A stretch of DNA of 64,000 bases, taken from NCBI RefSeq assembly GCF_024868665.1, contig NC_079900.1:25412247-25476246 (forward strand), read 5' to 3'. The first letter of the stretch is position 1; each line of letters begins with the position of its first letter. Shown piece by piece: positions 45,201-57,085 of this stretch. Origin of the DNA: Triplophysa rosa (Eukaryota; Chordata; Actinopteri; Cypriniformes; Nemacheilidae). The notes under the pieces were generated by a model. The model ran no database searches. It was not told where the DNA came from and worked only from the letters and a program-made list of their open reading frames with translations. A program made the position numbers and the translations under genes.

Positions 45201-46407
45201 CAAGAATCACATGGACTGCGTGCGCTATCTGGACTCCATCGCTGCCAAGCAGACGGCCCTCAACCCCAAACTAGTGAGCAAGCTGAAGGACCGAGCTTTC
45301 CGCGACGCCGAACGGCGCATCAAAGAATGCGTCAAACTGCAGCAGAAGCACCGTCGGCGTATGGAACGCAAATACCAGAGAGAGACGACAGAAGCATCCT
45401 TCTCTGATGCCATGAGTTTCTCCAGCTACACCAGCAGCACCTTGAGTCGCAAGTTACATCCCTTCAACACCGCCACTAGCGTGCCATACTCCCAGGTCTA
45501 GCATCTTCTCAACGATTCTGTTTCCATCTAAGTGTTTTTTCGAGGGCAATTGCCATGTCCGTTTACATATTCAGGTGATAAAATGTCTTTGTTGTTCTAG
45601 GCTACTCTTCATGCCACAGCCAGGGGCAAAACCAAGATCCAGAAGAAGCTCGAGAAGAAGAAGCAAGGTGACGGGACGTTTAAGATTTATGAAGATGGAA
45701 GAAAGAGCGTTCGCTCTTTGTCTGGACTACAACTTGGCAACGACGTCATGTTCTTGAAGCAGGGCACGTACGTCAATCCAAAGGATCGATCCCGTCGCAA
45801 CATACGTGACATGTTCCAAAGCGATAACGAGGATGCGATCTCACGTGCCATCAGCGAGCCCGACCTGCATGGGCACGACGTGGAACACTCAGAGATCAGC
45901 ACCGACTCGGGTCACGACTCGCTCTTCAACCGTCCCGGGCTTGGCACTATGGTTTTCCGCCGCAACTATGTGAGCGGTGGACTTTTTGGCATTGGACGGA
46001 GGGATGAAGGCAGTCTGGCAGGCAGCGAACGAGTCAATAATGTGCGCCTGCAGAGCCGAATGCAGCGCTTGCCCAATATGGACGACGACAGCATTGGAAG
46101 TGCCCGTAGCCTGCAGGAGAGGAACGTGCAGGAGCTGCCATGGGAAGAGGTGGAACTGGGGCTGGATGATGATGATGAGCCTGACACAAGTCCACTGGAA
46201 GTGTTCTTGGCCACACAGAGTATGAATGAATTCATTCCTATCTTCAAGAGAGAAAAAATTGACCTGGATGCCCTGTTGCTATGCTCAGATAATGACCTTA
46301 AGGGCATTCATATCCCATTGGGACCCCGCAAAAAGATCATGGATATCTGTCAGCGACGACTGGAGACCATAGAAGACCCAGGCTGTATAGAGGACACAGA
46401 GTTATGA
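42300..46407 (+). CDS. ush1g: SANS / Usher syndrome 1G scaffold protein, 473 aa
   Basis: Exons 42300-42463, 45045-45495 and 45601-46407 join in frame with GT-AG borders; human USH1G has 461 aa. The N-terminus [17 protein letters not shown] leads into three ankyrin repeats (about residues 31-130; [43 protein letters not shown]). A basic coiled-coil-like region follows ([19 protein letters not shown]), then a central part with [19 protein letters not shown] and [22 protein letters not shown]-terminal SAM domain (about 395-460; [31 protein letters not shown]) ends in the PDZ-binding motif DTEL. SANS links harmonin and myosin VIIA at stereocilia tip links and in photoreceptors. The exon 2 donor GTCTAG is weak; without splicing there, translation stops one codon later. 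Confidence 0.95.
42464..45044. other. ush1g intron 1
   Basis: A 2.6-kb intron. The only element recognised is the foldback repeat at 43912-44382. The remainder is AT-rich without identified features. Confidence 0.6.
43912..44382. repeat. foldback element, uninterrupted copy B
   Basis: The left arm (43916-43998) is a hairpin: GGGATAATGTACAGGCAGCC against GGCTGCTTGTACATTATCCC. The right arm contains ACTGGACATAAAATG, CCTGTCAAAATGATTTGC and CCAATCAGAATCAAGCG, all also seen in the right arm of copy A (25262-25470). Copy B shows that both arms form one element. Class not recognised. Confidence 0.7.
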
Positions 46408-46457
46408 CCCTAATGTCTGTTTTGACCTTAAGAAAAATATCATGTTGAAACAGTCTA

Positions 46458-46576
46458 AAAATGCTGGGTTGTTTCAACCTAAAGTTGGGTAAAATATTGA
46501 CACACAGTAGGTTAATTGAAACCCAACGGTTGGGTTTGCCCATATTTTACAATGGCTTGAAACCTCCCAGCATTTT
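46458..46576. repeat. 119-bp inverted-repeat element after ush1g
   Basis: The ends AAAATGCTGGG (46458-46468) and CCCAGCATTTT (46566-46576) are exact inverses. The interior carries several CAACC/GGTTG motifs that pair internally (CCCAACGGTTGGG). It lies about 50 bp after the stop codon, probably in the 3'UTR. Confidence 0.65.
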
Positions 46577-46967
46577 CCTTAATTCAGGGATTGTTTAAAG
46601 TTTTTCTACATTTGGCCAACGGAAGACAAGCTTGCTAGCTTTTTTGGGTCCTAAAAGATCAGAATAACTGAAGGACAAGATTACCTCTGTGACTCACACA
46701 AGTAGCGAATATGGTAATTATGTTAAAGTTGATTGACTTTGTTATTATGTGTCATGTGGCAAATGCAGAGAGCTAAATTGAGGTCACATCTCATTACACG
46801 CACTCTCAGTCTCGTAATATTTCTGCCCCCATGGGGCCAACGTTTCAGTGCCTCTGCTTCTATTTTAAATTCAGTATTTTTGTTAGACACACAAAATATG
46901 TAGTACACAACACAGTCATGAATATTTTTTTAAACCTAATGTAGGCGTCCTACTTGCTATTATATAG

Positions 46968-47215
46968 TCAAGTCAACTTTATTTATATAGCGCTTTTTAC
47001 AATTTTCATTGTAGCTTCAAAGCAGCTGTACATGAATCATATTGACTACAAGCAAAACATTTAAAGTTATACAAGTAAAAACAAAAAAGGTGAATGCACA
47101 GAAGACAGACACGCACACACCGGTTCAAACACACCAACATACAAAACACGGACTCACAACTCCACACACACAATATACACACAGACGTGCACACACACAC
47201 GCGCATATACAGAAG
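46968..47215 (-). mobile_element. 5'-truncated LINE 3' tail
   Basis: It begins AGTCAAGTCAACTTTATTTA on the plus strand and matches the LINE ends at 17811 and 34741, including the CA-rich tract that ends it. It is the shortest of the three related tails. Confidence 0.75.
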
Positions 47216-47975
47216 GTTTAGATACGTGATGTGGGCGAATGCATCCTTGGTTAGTTGTTATAGCTGAAATTCTCATCAATTGTGGAATGTAAAAGGAATC
47301 CAACGGAATCCAACAGTTTTGCAGCTTATACTGCACTGTATGAAGGATTATAGTGTAGCATTTGTTTACATGTATTTGGCCATAACTCATTTTGTCAAGT
47401 ATGAGTAATTGGGTTTTGAGCTGTGACTTAGTTTAGACAGTGAGCTCTTTGTTAGCTCATTAGAAGCAAGTCACAATGTCGCAGTTATCAAAGCAGTTCC
47501 TTCTTATTGAACTGAAGCGTATTGTCTGTAAACAGGGCTGCGGTAGAACAGGCTCTCCAATGTTCACATGTGCTCAAGTGTTTACGTTTGTCTTCACTCA
47601 ATATTTATTACCACAAACAACGATTACAGCCATTTATATTTTATAACGCATATGTCAACTTAATTTACAGTGTATTGACATCTGTTTGTAACTATTAAAC
47701 AATTTATTTATAACCTTGCCGTTTCTGTCAAGCGTTTTCTGTTTTGTCTATGAATGTAATGTAGTTAACTAATGTTAACAAATGGAACCTTGCTGTAAAG
47801 CGTTACGATATTTTTTGAAATTATGTGACAGCTTTAAACATACACACTGATAAAGAAAATGAATTAGGATCATCAAACCCATTCAAACTTACAAAGTGTA
47901 CATAAAGTATTATCACACGATTTTCAATTGAACATTCTTGGACAACAAGGTATATGTTACTTTTTTTTAAACATT

Positions 47976-48093
47976 TTATGCATTTGGCAGACGCTTTAGC
48001 GACTTACATTGCAATATACATTTGTTTTAAGTATGTGCGATCCCATGACCTTGGCGTTGCTAGCGCCATGCTCTATAACCACTGAGCTACAGG
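47976..48093 (-). repeat. tRNA-derived SINE, copy B
   Basis: Minus-strand reading: CCTGTAGCTCAGTGGTTATA (tRNA-like A-box region), then a GGTCATGGGATCGCA B-box region, and a tail with GTCTGCCAAATGCATAAA. Related to copy A in family and part order. Confidence 0.75.
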
Positions 48094-48587
48094 AGAAATT
48101 TGAAGAAAAAATGTTTGACACTTGGTCTGGACCATAAATTTTGGTAAATAATAGGCTAATAAAGCACATTTACTTTTGTTTAGTACTGCAGTATTGCTTA
48201 ACATCTCTTTCAGCAAACTGCCTCACAGAGAGCCTTTTATTATAGGTGTGAAGATGAAAATGTTGACAGAGCAATAATCAGGCAAAATTTCTCATCTGAC
48301 AACAAAGGACAAAGATCATGTACAGTAATTTAACAGAATGAAGTGGCATGCAGAAAACACACGTTTGAGCCTCATGTGCGCTTCAAATGAGGCAAGTCTG
48401 ACCTTTCATCATGACGTTGCTTAAACGACCATTTAGTAAAGTCATTTCGTTGGTTTATAAAACCATTCTGCTTATTTCCTTTTTTAAATGAAAAAATATC
48501 ATTGTTTTCAATATGGCTTCACATTTTGACTGCTACAGTATATGTTTATTAGTAAGCCTGATAAAAACAAGAATCCAATAGCATTTT

Positions 48588-48735
48588 ACATTTATGTATT
48601 TGGCAGACGCTTTTATCTAAAGCAACTTAAATTGCATTGTTCTATACATTTGTTTCTGACTATGTGCAATCCCCTGGGATCGAACCCATGACCTTGGCAT
48701 TGCTAGCGTCATTCTATAACCACTGAGCCACAGGA
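48588..48735 (-). repeat. tRNA-derived SINE, copy C
   Basis: Minus-strand reading: CCTGTGGCTCAGTGGTTATA, GGTCATGGGTTCGATCCC (a consensus-like B box) and a tail with AAAAGCGTCTGCCAAATACA. It is the best preserved of the four copies, about 0.5 kb from copy B in the same orientation. Confidence 0.8.
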
Positions 48736-49233
48736 ATAGCACTCTTTTATAGTTTCCCAATCCAAACTGTAATCTGATATTAGGGCTGTACTTCTTTGAA
48801 ATTGATACAAAATGATTTTTAATGTGAAGAACAGATGTCTTTGATATTTGAAAGGTAAATGTTTGGGCAACAAACAGCACATTGCACATGATTTATTTTG
48901 TGTGCCTGTGCTAGGTAAAGGTTTCATCTTTTTAAAATGTTTTAAATACAAATGAAATCAAAGTAATAAAATCTGATAGGCATGCTTTTATTTTGAATCA
49001 AGAAAATTACAGAGGTATGAAAACTGATACAATTTAGAAGAGAAGAGCTTTCCACCAACATAGATTCATAATGCTTTTTTACCATTTTTTACCATTAGCC
49101 CACAAGCACTAACTGAAATCTGGAGATTTAAATGCAGATTACAGCGATTGTGTTAAAAGGTTTACGTCACATTTAAATCTGTTAAGTCTTTTAGGTTGCT
49201 TCTTTTGTTGTCATATGTGGTAATACTACACAT

Positions 49234-50661
49234 TCATGCATTAAAGTCGCTTTCATCATAAACGGGATTTACGAAATGGACCCCTGACTGAGTTAGGGTG
49301 ATAGAGTTCACAGTCTCTGTCCCGTACAGTACCGGTTCTTCAGGCATCATGGTCGGTTTGTCAAACATGGGGTTAACAAAACCCCGGTCCAGTGGGCCAC
49401 CCAGCTCGCCAATGTCACTACTGTTCTTCCATTTACTGAGTGAGGGGATGCTAGGCATCCTGGGTAATTTAACAATGCCACGGCGGTAGAGCACAGTAAG
49501 GACTGCTAGTAAACCCACCACAACCAGAGAGCCCAGCACGGCACCGGTCAATAGCCCCGCGCTGTTCCCAGTCGCGTCACTGCTGCTCGCTCCTGAGGAT
49601 GCCTGGAACTCCATGGCACTGATGCCGAGGTTGGAGCCGTGGTTGTGGACGTCCTTTGCTATGTCACGAGCAAGGGCTTCAGCTAGCTTTCCCGCTTCTT
49701 GGCCCATGTTCTGGTCCAGAAGCAGCACCTGAATCTCCTGAGAGGATCCGAAAGGAATCACTCCCAGCAGCCTCTGCTCTTGTAAAACTTTCGACATGGC
49801 CAGCTGTATCAATTCGTATTTGTGCATGCTGAGGAACAGGTGCTGAAGCCTCTGGCGATATGACTCGAAGTTGAAGTTGGAAGAGAACTGAACGTTCACA
49901 ATGGCACCACAGACATCACAACAATGTCCCACCGGGTGCAGGGGCTTCCTGCAACCCAATGACTCGCATTTCACATTCGCGCAGATCTTGTCACGATTCA
50001 CAGAATTACCGCAGATGCATCCAGTGATGTCGCTGCAGCCTGCACCACCAATGCTAAGGGATGAAGAACCGTGAAACTGGAGCTTGCCGGAACCAGAAGA
50101 CAGAAAATGGGAGAACTCAGAGCTGCTGGTGAACTTCTTCCCAAGTACGGAGATGCTCTTCACGTGGACGTCATGATTCGAAGAAACATCCACGCGGAAT
50201 GAGGTGGCCTCCTGAAACACAACGTCTTCAAACCGACATGGGACGCTCTCCTCATGGACTGAAAACTGATACGTACCCCTGTGCAGGTCGTCGACAGTGG
50301 TCGCGGCCACCCACAGCGACGGGTCGAACCACTTCAAAGATTCATAGTCTTTAAAATGAGCCGTAACGCCAGACCCACAGCCAGGATCTCCACCATCTCT
50401 CACAGAAAAGCCAGCTCCAGACATCAGGATAAACTCCCCGTCCATCGGCAAGTTCATTCCAGTGATGGTGTGAGCAGTTTCTACGTAAACAGACACTTTC
50501 CTCTGTGCCAGAAACACCACTTGGTCGCTACCGCACGGTATTGAGCCTTTATCCCAGTTGGTTGCATTTTCAAAATTTGTGTCTGGAATCCATTGCTTGT
50601 AGAGAGCATTAGCAAAGGGTAAAAAGCAAAGAAAGAGCAGGACGTCTTGCTGAAGAGCCAT
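49234..50661 (-). CDS. amn: amnionless (AMN), single-exon, 475 aa
   Basis: One uninterrupted frame encodes the whole protein (human AMN is 453 aa and multi-exon). Signal peptide at residues 1-19 (LLFLCFLPFANA). The ectodomain opens YKQWIPDTNFENATNWDKG, as in AMN. A Cys-rich VWC-like module lies at about 210-260 (GCICGN, CKPLHPVGHCCDVCGA-like spacing). One membrane span is at about 366-391, then a cytoplasmic tail of about 84 residues with two endocytic motifs, FVNPMF (428-433) and FVNPVY (463-468). AMN carries cubilin to the apical surface of intestinal and kidney cells and supplies these adaptor motifs for endocytosis of B12-intrinsic factor and proteins. The start ATG 50661 directly precedes the signal peptide. 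The frame is intact, so it is called a gene; the intronless state is unusual. Confidence 0.92.
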   Translation of the reverse strand: MALQQDVLLFLCFLPFANALYKQWIPDTNFENATNWDKGSIPCGSDQVVFLAQRKVSVYVETAHTITGMNLPMDGEFILMSGAGFSVRDGGDPGCGSGVTAHFKDYESLKWFDPSLWVAATTVDDLHRGTYQFSVHEESVPCRFEDVVFQEATSFRVDVSSNHDVHVKSISVLGKKFTSSSEFSHFLSSGSGKLQFHGSSSLSIGGAGCSDITGCICGNSVNRDKICANVKCESLGCRKPLHPVGHCCDVCGAIVNVQFSSNFNFESYRQRLQHLFLSMHKYELIQLAMSKVLQEQRLLGVIPFGSSQEIQVLLLDQNMGQEAGKLAEALARDIAKDVHNHGSNLGISAMEFQASSGASSSDATGNSAGLLTGAVLGSLVVVGLLAVLTVLYRRGIVKLPRMPSIPSLSKWKNSSDIGELGGPLDRGFVNPMFDKPTMMPEEPVLYGTETVNSITLTQSGVHFVNPVYDESDFNA

Positions 50662-51748
50662 CGTGAAGCTTTAAGGAATGGACAGAAAGCCAGAATGACC
50701 TTTGGTATGTCACTAACGGTGGGACAGTCATATGACCGCTCGCTCGCCCATATAACTTAGTGAAAATTTCACAAAAGCTAGTAAGTCAGTAAAACATATA
50801 CTGCAGCGAAAGTAAAGACACACATTAAGACGAATGTAAAACAATAAACCAGTTGTTGACGTGAGACAAAAGAGGACAGAAGCTACTGTAAATCACTTTT
50901 CTTTTTATGTCGCTCTCCCACATCTTTTGCCATGTATGTAAGTAGGTAGAGCATTGCAATAATGCTCATAGGTTTGATTCCCAGGGAACTCACACACAGA
51001 CAGGTATAAATGTATTGCTTGAATGCCTTGTAAGATACAAGCAGCTGCCAAGTGCAGTAATGTAAAGTAAATACGCTGATCTCACTTTTCATGTACACAT
51101 GTTGTACTAGAAATACTGGGGGCTGACTGTATGTCATTTGTATCTGATCACAGAAACACAATAATGTTGCAGTCACACTATACCTTAGCTCCATTGACCT
51201 GCTTTCATATGCATGGAAGTGTAGGACACCGGAAACTCGAGAGATTTGGGAGGGGCTTAGCTTCGTCGCCCTAAGTACTTTCTAATTAGTCAGGTACGAT
51301 TGCTTATAAAACAATCGAAATATTACTATTTGTAAAGTGTTCTTCATATTTTTAAATCACTTTGTAGAGTCTGTAGTCCTAGTAAAATAATACAAGTCAA
51401 AAGGCTGCTGGAGCGCAGTGACGTGATTCTTGTTACATTTCACAGCGCTGGAGAGGATGGACCAATCACAGTCGTTTGAGACCTTGACAGTGTTACGCGA
51501 AAATAATTCACGTGTGTTTTTATTTGAGGCGTATATACATGTTATACCATTTAATTAAATTGTTTTCTATATTAGTATACTCATGTGACAGTCCAATCGT
51601 TTTTAAATACAGCTTAAAGGCAATTTTGGCTTTAAGGGCCGTCAGGCGCCCCCTACAGGAATAAAGCACAATAGTGATTTTGGTTCCGATTGAATGGACA
51701 CGTGTGTTACACGTCCGCAGGAAATGAGAGTACAGTATATTCACCAGC
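50662..51748. promoter_or_regulatory. divergent amn/tvp23 promoter region
   Basis: 1.1 kb separates the two start codons. Near amn there is an HNF4/nuclear-receptor-like half site (TGACCTTTG at 50696-50704) and a TATA-like ATATAA near 50750. A SINE lies at 50938-51065. Near tvp23, TCAG/GTACGA (about 51292) and CGTCCGCAG (about 51720) could be the donor and acceptor of a 5'UTR intron. Confidence 0.45.
50938..51065 (+). repeat. tRNA-derived SINE, copy D, diverged
   Basis: The head contains GTAGGTAGAGCATTGCAATA and the B-box block GGTTTGATTCCCAGGG, clear RNA polymerase III promoter relics. The tail retains GCTGCCAAGTGCAGTAATG, diverged from that of copies A-C. Confidence 0.65.
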
Positions 51749-53281
<1,533 letters not shown>

Positions 53282-55191
53282 TTTGTCTGGTCTAATGTTA
53301 TTAACAAAAGCATTTTTCTTATTTAACAATGTTGGTCTGGGCCTTCTAATCAAATAATTTTCCTTGTTCCATTTTTTTACTCTAAAATATTGTTTGCCTT
53401 CTGTGTTTGACATGAACGTTACGATAATATTATCGAACAAAGAAACAATAATATGAGAGTTTGTATAAAAGGAGTTTTCAAATCTGTACAGTTCTGATCG
53501 GTAGAATATTGAATAGGTCTGAATATATATTAAAAGGCATTAAATGTAATTATTTGACAGTATGTCTCTTCAGTTGGTCAACAGATGTCTCTGTTGCACC
53601 ACATCAAACCTGCTTTGATGGTTAAATGTGTTTTTCTCAGTATCAAAGTATTGATCAAAAATGAGTGTTAAATGTTTAAAAATTAAAAAAATGTATTAAT
53701 ATTAACAAACCACTAGCTAGTTAAAAGCCTTTTAGTCGTTTTACTAAACTTTATTGATAGAAAATGAAACCGATTGTGTACAACAGACCAAATCGCCATT
53801 TCCAAAATAAAATCTTTTCATGGCATTATTTTAACCAACTTATTCACAGGTGCCTAAAGTGTTTGATAGTAATGTATGAATAGACAGAGGTTTTCCAGCA
53901 TCCTTGGGTTGTTGCCACCATTTAATAGATTTCTTGTCTTTATGCAATCCCGGACTGATCTGATGATGTTGTGATGAGATCACTGTGTAGGTCAAACCAT
54001 CCCTTTATTATTACGGTTAATGGCAAACAATGTTTGTAAATTCATATTGATATTTCCTACTGATACACTAAAGCAATAAATGTAATTAAAAAATGTAATA
54101 CTCTATGTGAACAGAATTCTTGAGACTTTTAAGAGTGCCCAGAGGTTCTCCAAAAGGTTTCTCCAATGTATTATACTTTTTGAGCTTTCTCGAAAAGACA
54201 TTAGTTTCCATGAGGTCTTTCTGAAAACCTAGTACTAGAACTGCGTCACATACTCTTCTTGGAAATGACATGTTGACATGGTGGATCGGCCCCAGGGATG
54301 AATCAAAACCCTTATTGACCCTGCATTATGCGACCACATCAAACAAGATGATTATGTCTTTCAAAACAATGTTGTCCCTCTCCTGCCAAGGGACAGGTTG
54401 GAAACAAGCAATGACGTGGATGTTTTTCCATGGTTCAGTTCTAATGACAGAAAACTATTTTTTTGTGCACTATACAGAAATGTACCACTTTGTTAAAAAC
54501 CAGAAGTGACTATTAGAGAGATGCTCCAGTTAAAGGCACCACTCACGTTCAACATCAAAAGAAAATCAAGTGTTCTTTGCTGTCAATAGAATTTCAGCCT
54601 GGCTACTGAACAACGCTTACAATCACGGTATCAACACAGATGTCTAATCAGATCTCAATTACACTTTAATCACCACTGCATGCCACCAGAGGACTTACTT
54701 TTATCTCTTATAGTCAATATCTGACTGCCATATCCTTTTATTTCAACAGGACTTTATCTATTATAGTGAGATCTTTAAGAGATACTTTCCCCAGATATGG
54801 AAATTCTGTCATCATTGATTCACTTTAATTAACATTCTGTATGACTTTGTCTTCTGCGGAACAGATAAGAAGGAACCAAACAACACTGCCCCCATTGACT
54901 TCTATTGTATGAACAATGAACATTTAAAAAATTTTCTTCTTTTGTTTTGCATGCAAGAATGAGTTACAGACTGGTTTACAACCACACGAGGGTGAATATA
55001 TTTTTTTGTCTTCATTTTTTAAATTTCACATTCTATCCCAATGGTAGCACATACTCCGCTATAGACCAACTGCCCCTAATCAAAACCAATGAAAACTCTT
55101 TCAACAAATGTAGCTCTGTCTCATTTCTGAGAATTTGCGGCCACAGGTGGTCCAGTCTTGTAAGCGAAGTCCCAAAAATATCCCCAAGAGG
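53282..55191. other. tvp23 3' flank and intergenic DNA
   Basis: Possible tvp23 polyadenylation signals are AATAAA near 53806 and 54075. The stretch at about 54780-55000 (GGAAATTCTGTCATCATTGA, CCCCATTGACTTCTATTGTA) looks like a decayed Angel-like foldback copy. No gene is recognised. Confidence 0.45.
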
Positions 55192-55618
55192 CCAGGGGCC
55201 TCATTTATAAAATGTTGCGTAGAAACTGTCCTAAATTTGATTTTACGATAATTTCTCAAAGTGCGTATGTGTGACTCATAGAACGAACGTAGGCACAGAA
55301 AACACGTGTACGCCTCTATCAGATCTGAAATCTATAAATTGCAAATGATTGTGAAATTGCCCACAACTGAACAGTTTCATTTCTGCCTTTTAATGATGTC
55401 TAATTAATGTCATTGATGTATGAAACCGTGCCTGTCAACTTCCAAATCTTTTACAAGCGGCAAGAATGACTTGTATTTCCAAAAACCTGCAGTGCTCGGA
55501 CAAGCAAAAGTGCGTACGTCTGCTCAGTCCCTGACGTGGGGCGAAGCACTTTTCCACGTTAAAGACCGTTTTTATAAATATGAACGTTGCCGTGGATTTT
55601 TATAAATGAGGCCCCTGG
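55192..55618. mobile_element. MITE with 20-bp terminal inverted repeats
   Basis: The ends CCAGGGGCCTCATTTATAAA and TTTATAAATGAGGCCCCTGG are exact inverses. Length is 427 bp with no transposase. The GGGGCCTCATTTATAAA end is known to me from common fish MITEs. No target duplication could be shown with confidence. Confidence 0.75.
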
Positions 55619-56598
55619 TCTCAGGTGCAACGTTTTTATAGCAATCTGTACAAAGCCTTTTTTCACATTACTCTATTAATGTTACAGTAGCATTAGGTGG
55701 GGCTGGGTATTTTTTTCATTTGATATATTTTATGATGTTGACTATCAATGTGAAATAAAAAAAAAATAAAGAGAACAACACATAAACAAAAGAACAAATA
55801 CCCATAAAGGAAACTGTACTATGAAACCACCTTTAGATGTACCAAAATCATTGAAAGGTAGTGAAAGGGTTAAATTGGGAGGTTTCTCTCCAGCAATGCA
55901 ATTGCGTTTTAATGACAATTGGATGATTTTAATAAACACGCTTATGTAAAATAGCTTTGACAATCATATGCCACACTACAGGTTAATCACACACCAGATC
56001 AAAGTAATGAAAACAAATTACTTACGAAATCCTCTCTCCGTGTCTTGCCAGGTGTGAAAAAATTCACATAGATGGTATAAACGCCTTCTTATAGGTGAGC
56101 CTCAGACTTCCTGAGCCACCTTTGACCCCATGGTCAGTCGTGTTTCTTAGAAGATGAACATTAAAGCCTTTCAACAATCTCTGTAAAGCTCTTTGGCAAG
56201 CAGTGACCTTCCCAGAAATTATCTCATAGGGTAGCTCACTTTACTCCTTTACAACACATGTTGTTTATATGACCTTGGATACACTCCTAGACTATTTCTC
56301 TTCACTGTATTACAGTCGATTCTCAATTTTTGTCAAAGAATCAGCAACTTGCGTCACAAAGGCAATAACCCCAGAATGCGTCAGGCTTTTATCAGCACTG
56401 CTCTTTTTTTGACTCGTGCACCTCTGCAGGGCACTGTGGCAGCTGTACGATATAAACTGGTTTAACAACCTTGCATTCACTATTGTTGATCAAAGGCTAA
56501 ATAATTGTTGATTTTTTATGTTTTTTTTATGCATAGTTATGCCATCAAAGAATCGCATAACAGGGTAAAGCATCATTCTTTACTCCAAAGATTGCCAG
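55619..56598. other. intergenic, nothing recognised
   Basis: AT-rich. No coding, RNA or repeat feature could be supported. Confidence 0.4.
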
Positions 56599-57085
56599 GT
56601 GTGTATTATATATACTTTATTGATCCTTCGCAGGAAATTGAAATTGCTACATCATTAGCAGCCACATTCATTCTTAACACACAAACATCTATCCACCAGC
56701 ACATAAGATACGTAAGATATAAAAATACATACAAAAAGACTAAAAGTGCAGTAACTAGATCGTACGTGCATTAAATAGCCTAATAGCAGCAGTTAAGAAT
56801 GATTCACGATGCCGTTCAGTCCTACATATGGGTGGGATCACTCTATCACTATATTTGCTCTGCCTAAACATCTCTAAAGCATGTAATGGGTGCAAGTTAT
56901 TGTCCATAATAGCATTTCTTTTTCTCAACATTCTTCCGCAACCAGCTCGACCCAGTTCTGTGGGATACCAATGATGGAGCTTGCCTTTTAAATCAGTTTG
57001 TTCAGTCTCTTCCTATCAGATGTACGTGCTCCCAGCCCCCAACACACTACAACATAAAAGAGAGCACTGGCCACAACAGTCTTGA
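56599..57085 (-). pseudogene. C-terminal fragment of a LINE reverse transcriptase ORF, dead
   Basis: On the minus strand from 57085 a frame reads TFVKTVVASALFYVVVCWGL, then RTSDRKRLNKLI, a stop codon, and KASSIIGIPQNW. This matches the well-known C-terminal region of fish non-LTR retrotransposon ORF2 (the block usually read SDRNRLNKLIKKAGSVLG). It ends at a tail on the plus strand beginning TACTTTATTGATCC at about 56609. It is a different family from the intron-3 LINE. It is 5'-truncated and carries at least one stop. Confidence 0.8.

Larger units (their letters stand above)
47216..49233. other. ush1g to amn intergenic, two SINEs only
   Basis: Apart from SINE copies B and C no feature is recognised. 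The two genes are convergent here. The amn 3'UTR occupies the right-hand end, but no unambiguous poly(A) signal was fixed. Confidence 0.45.
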
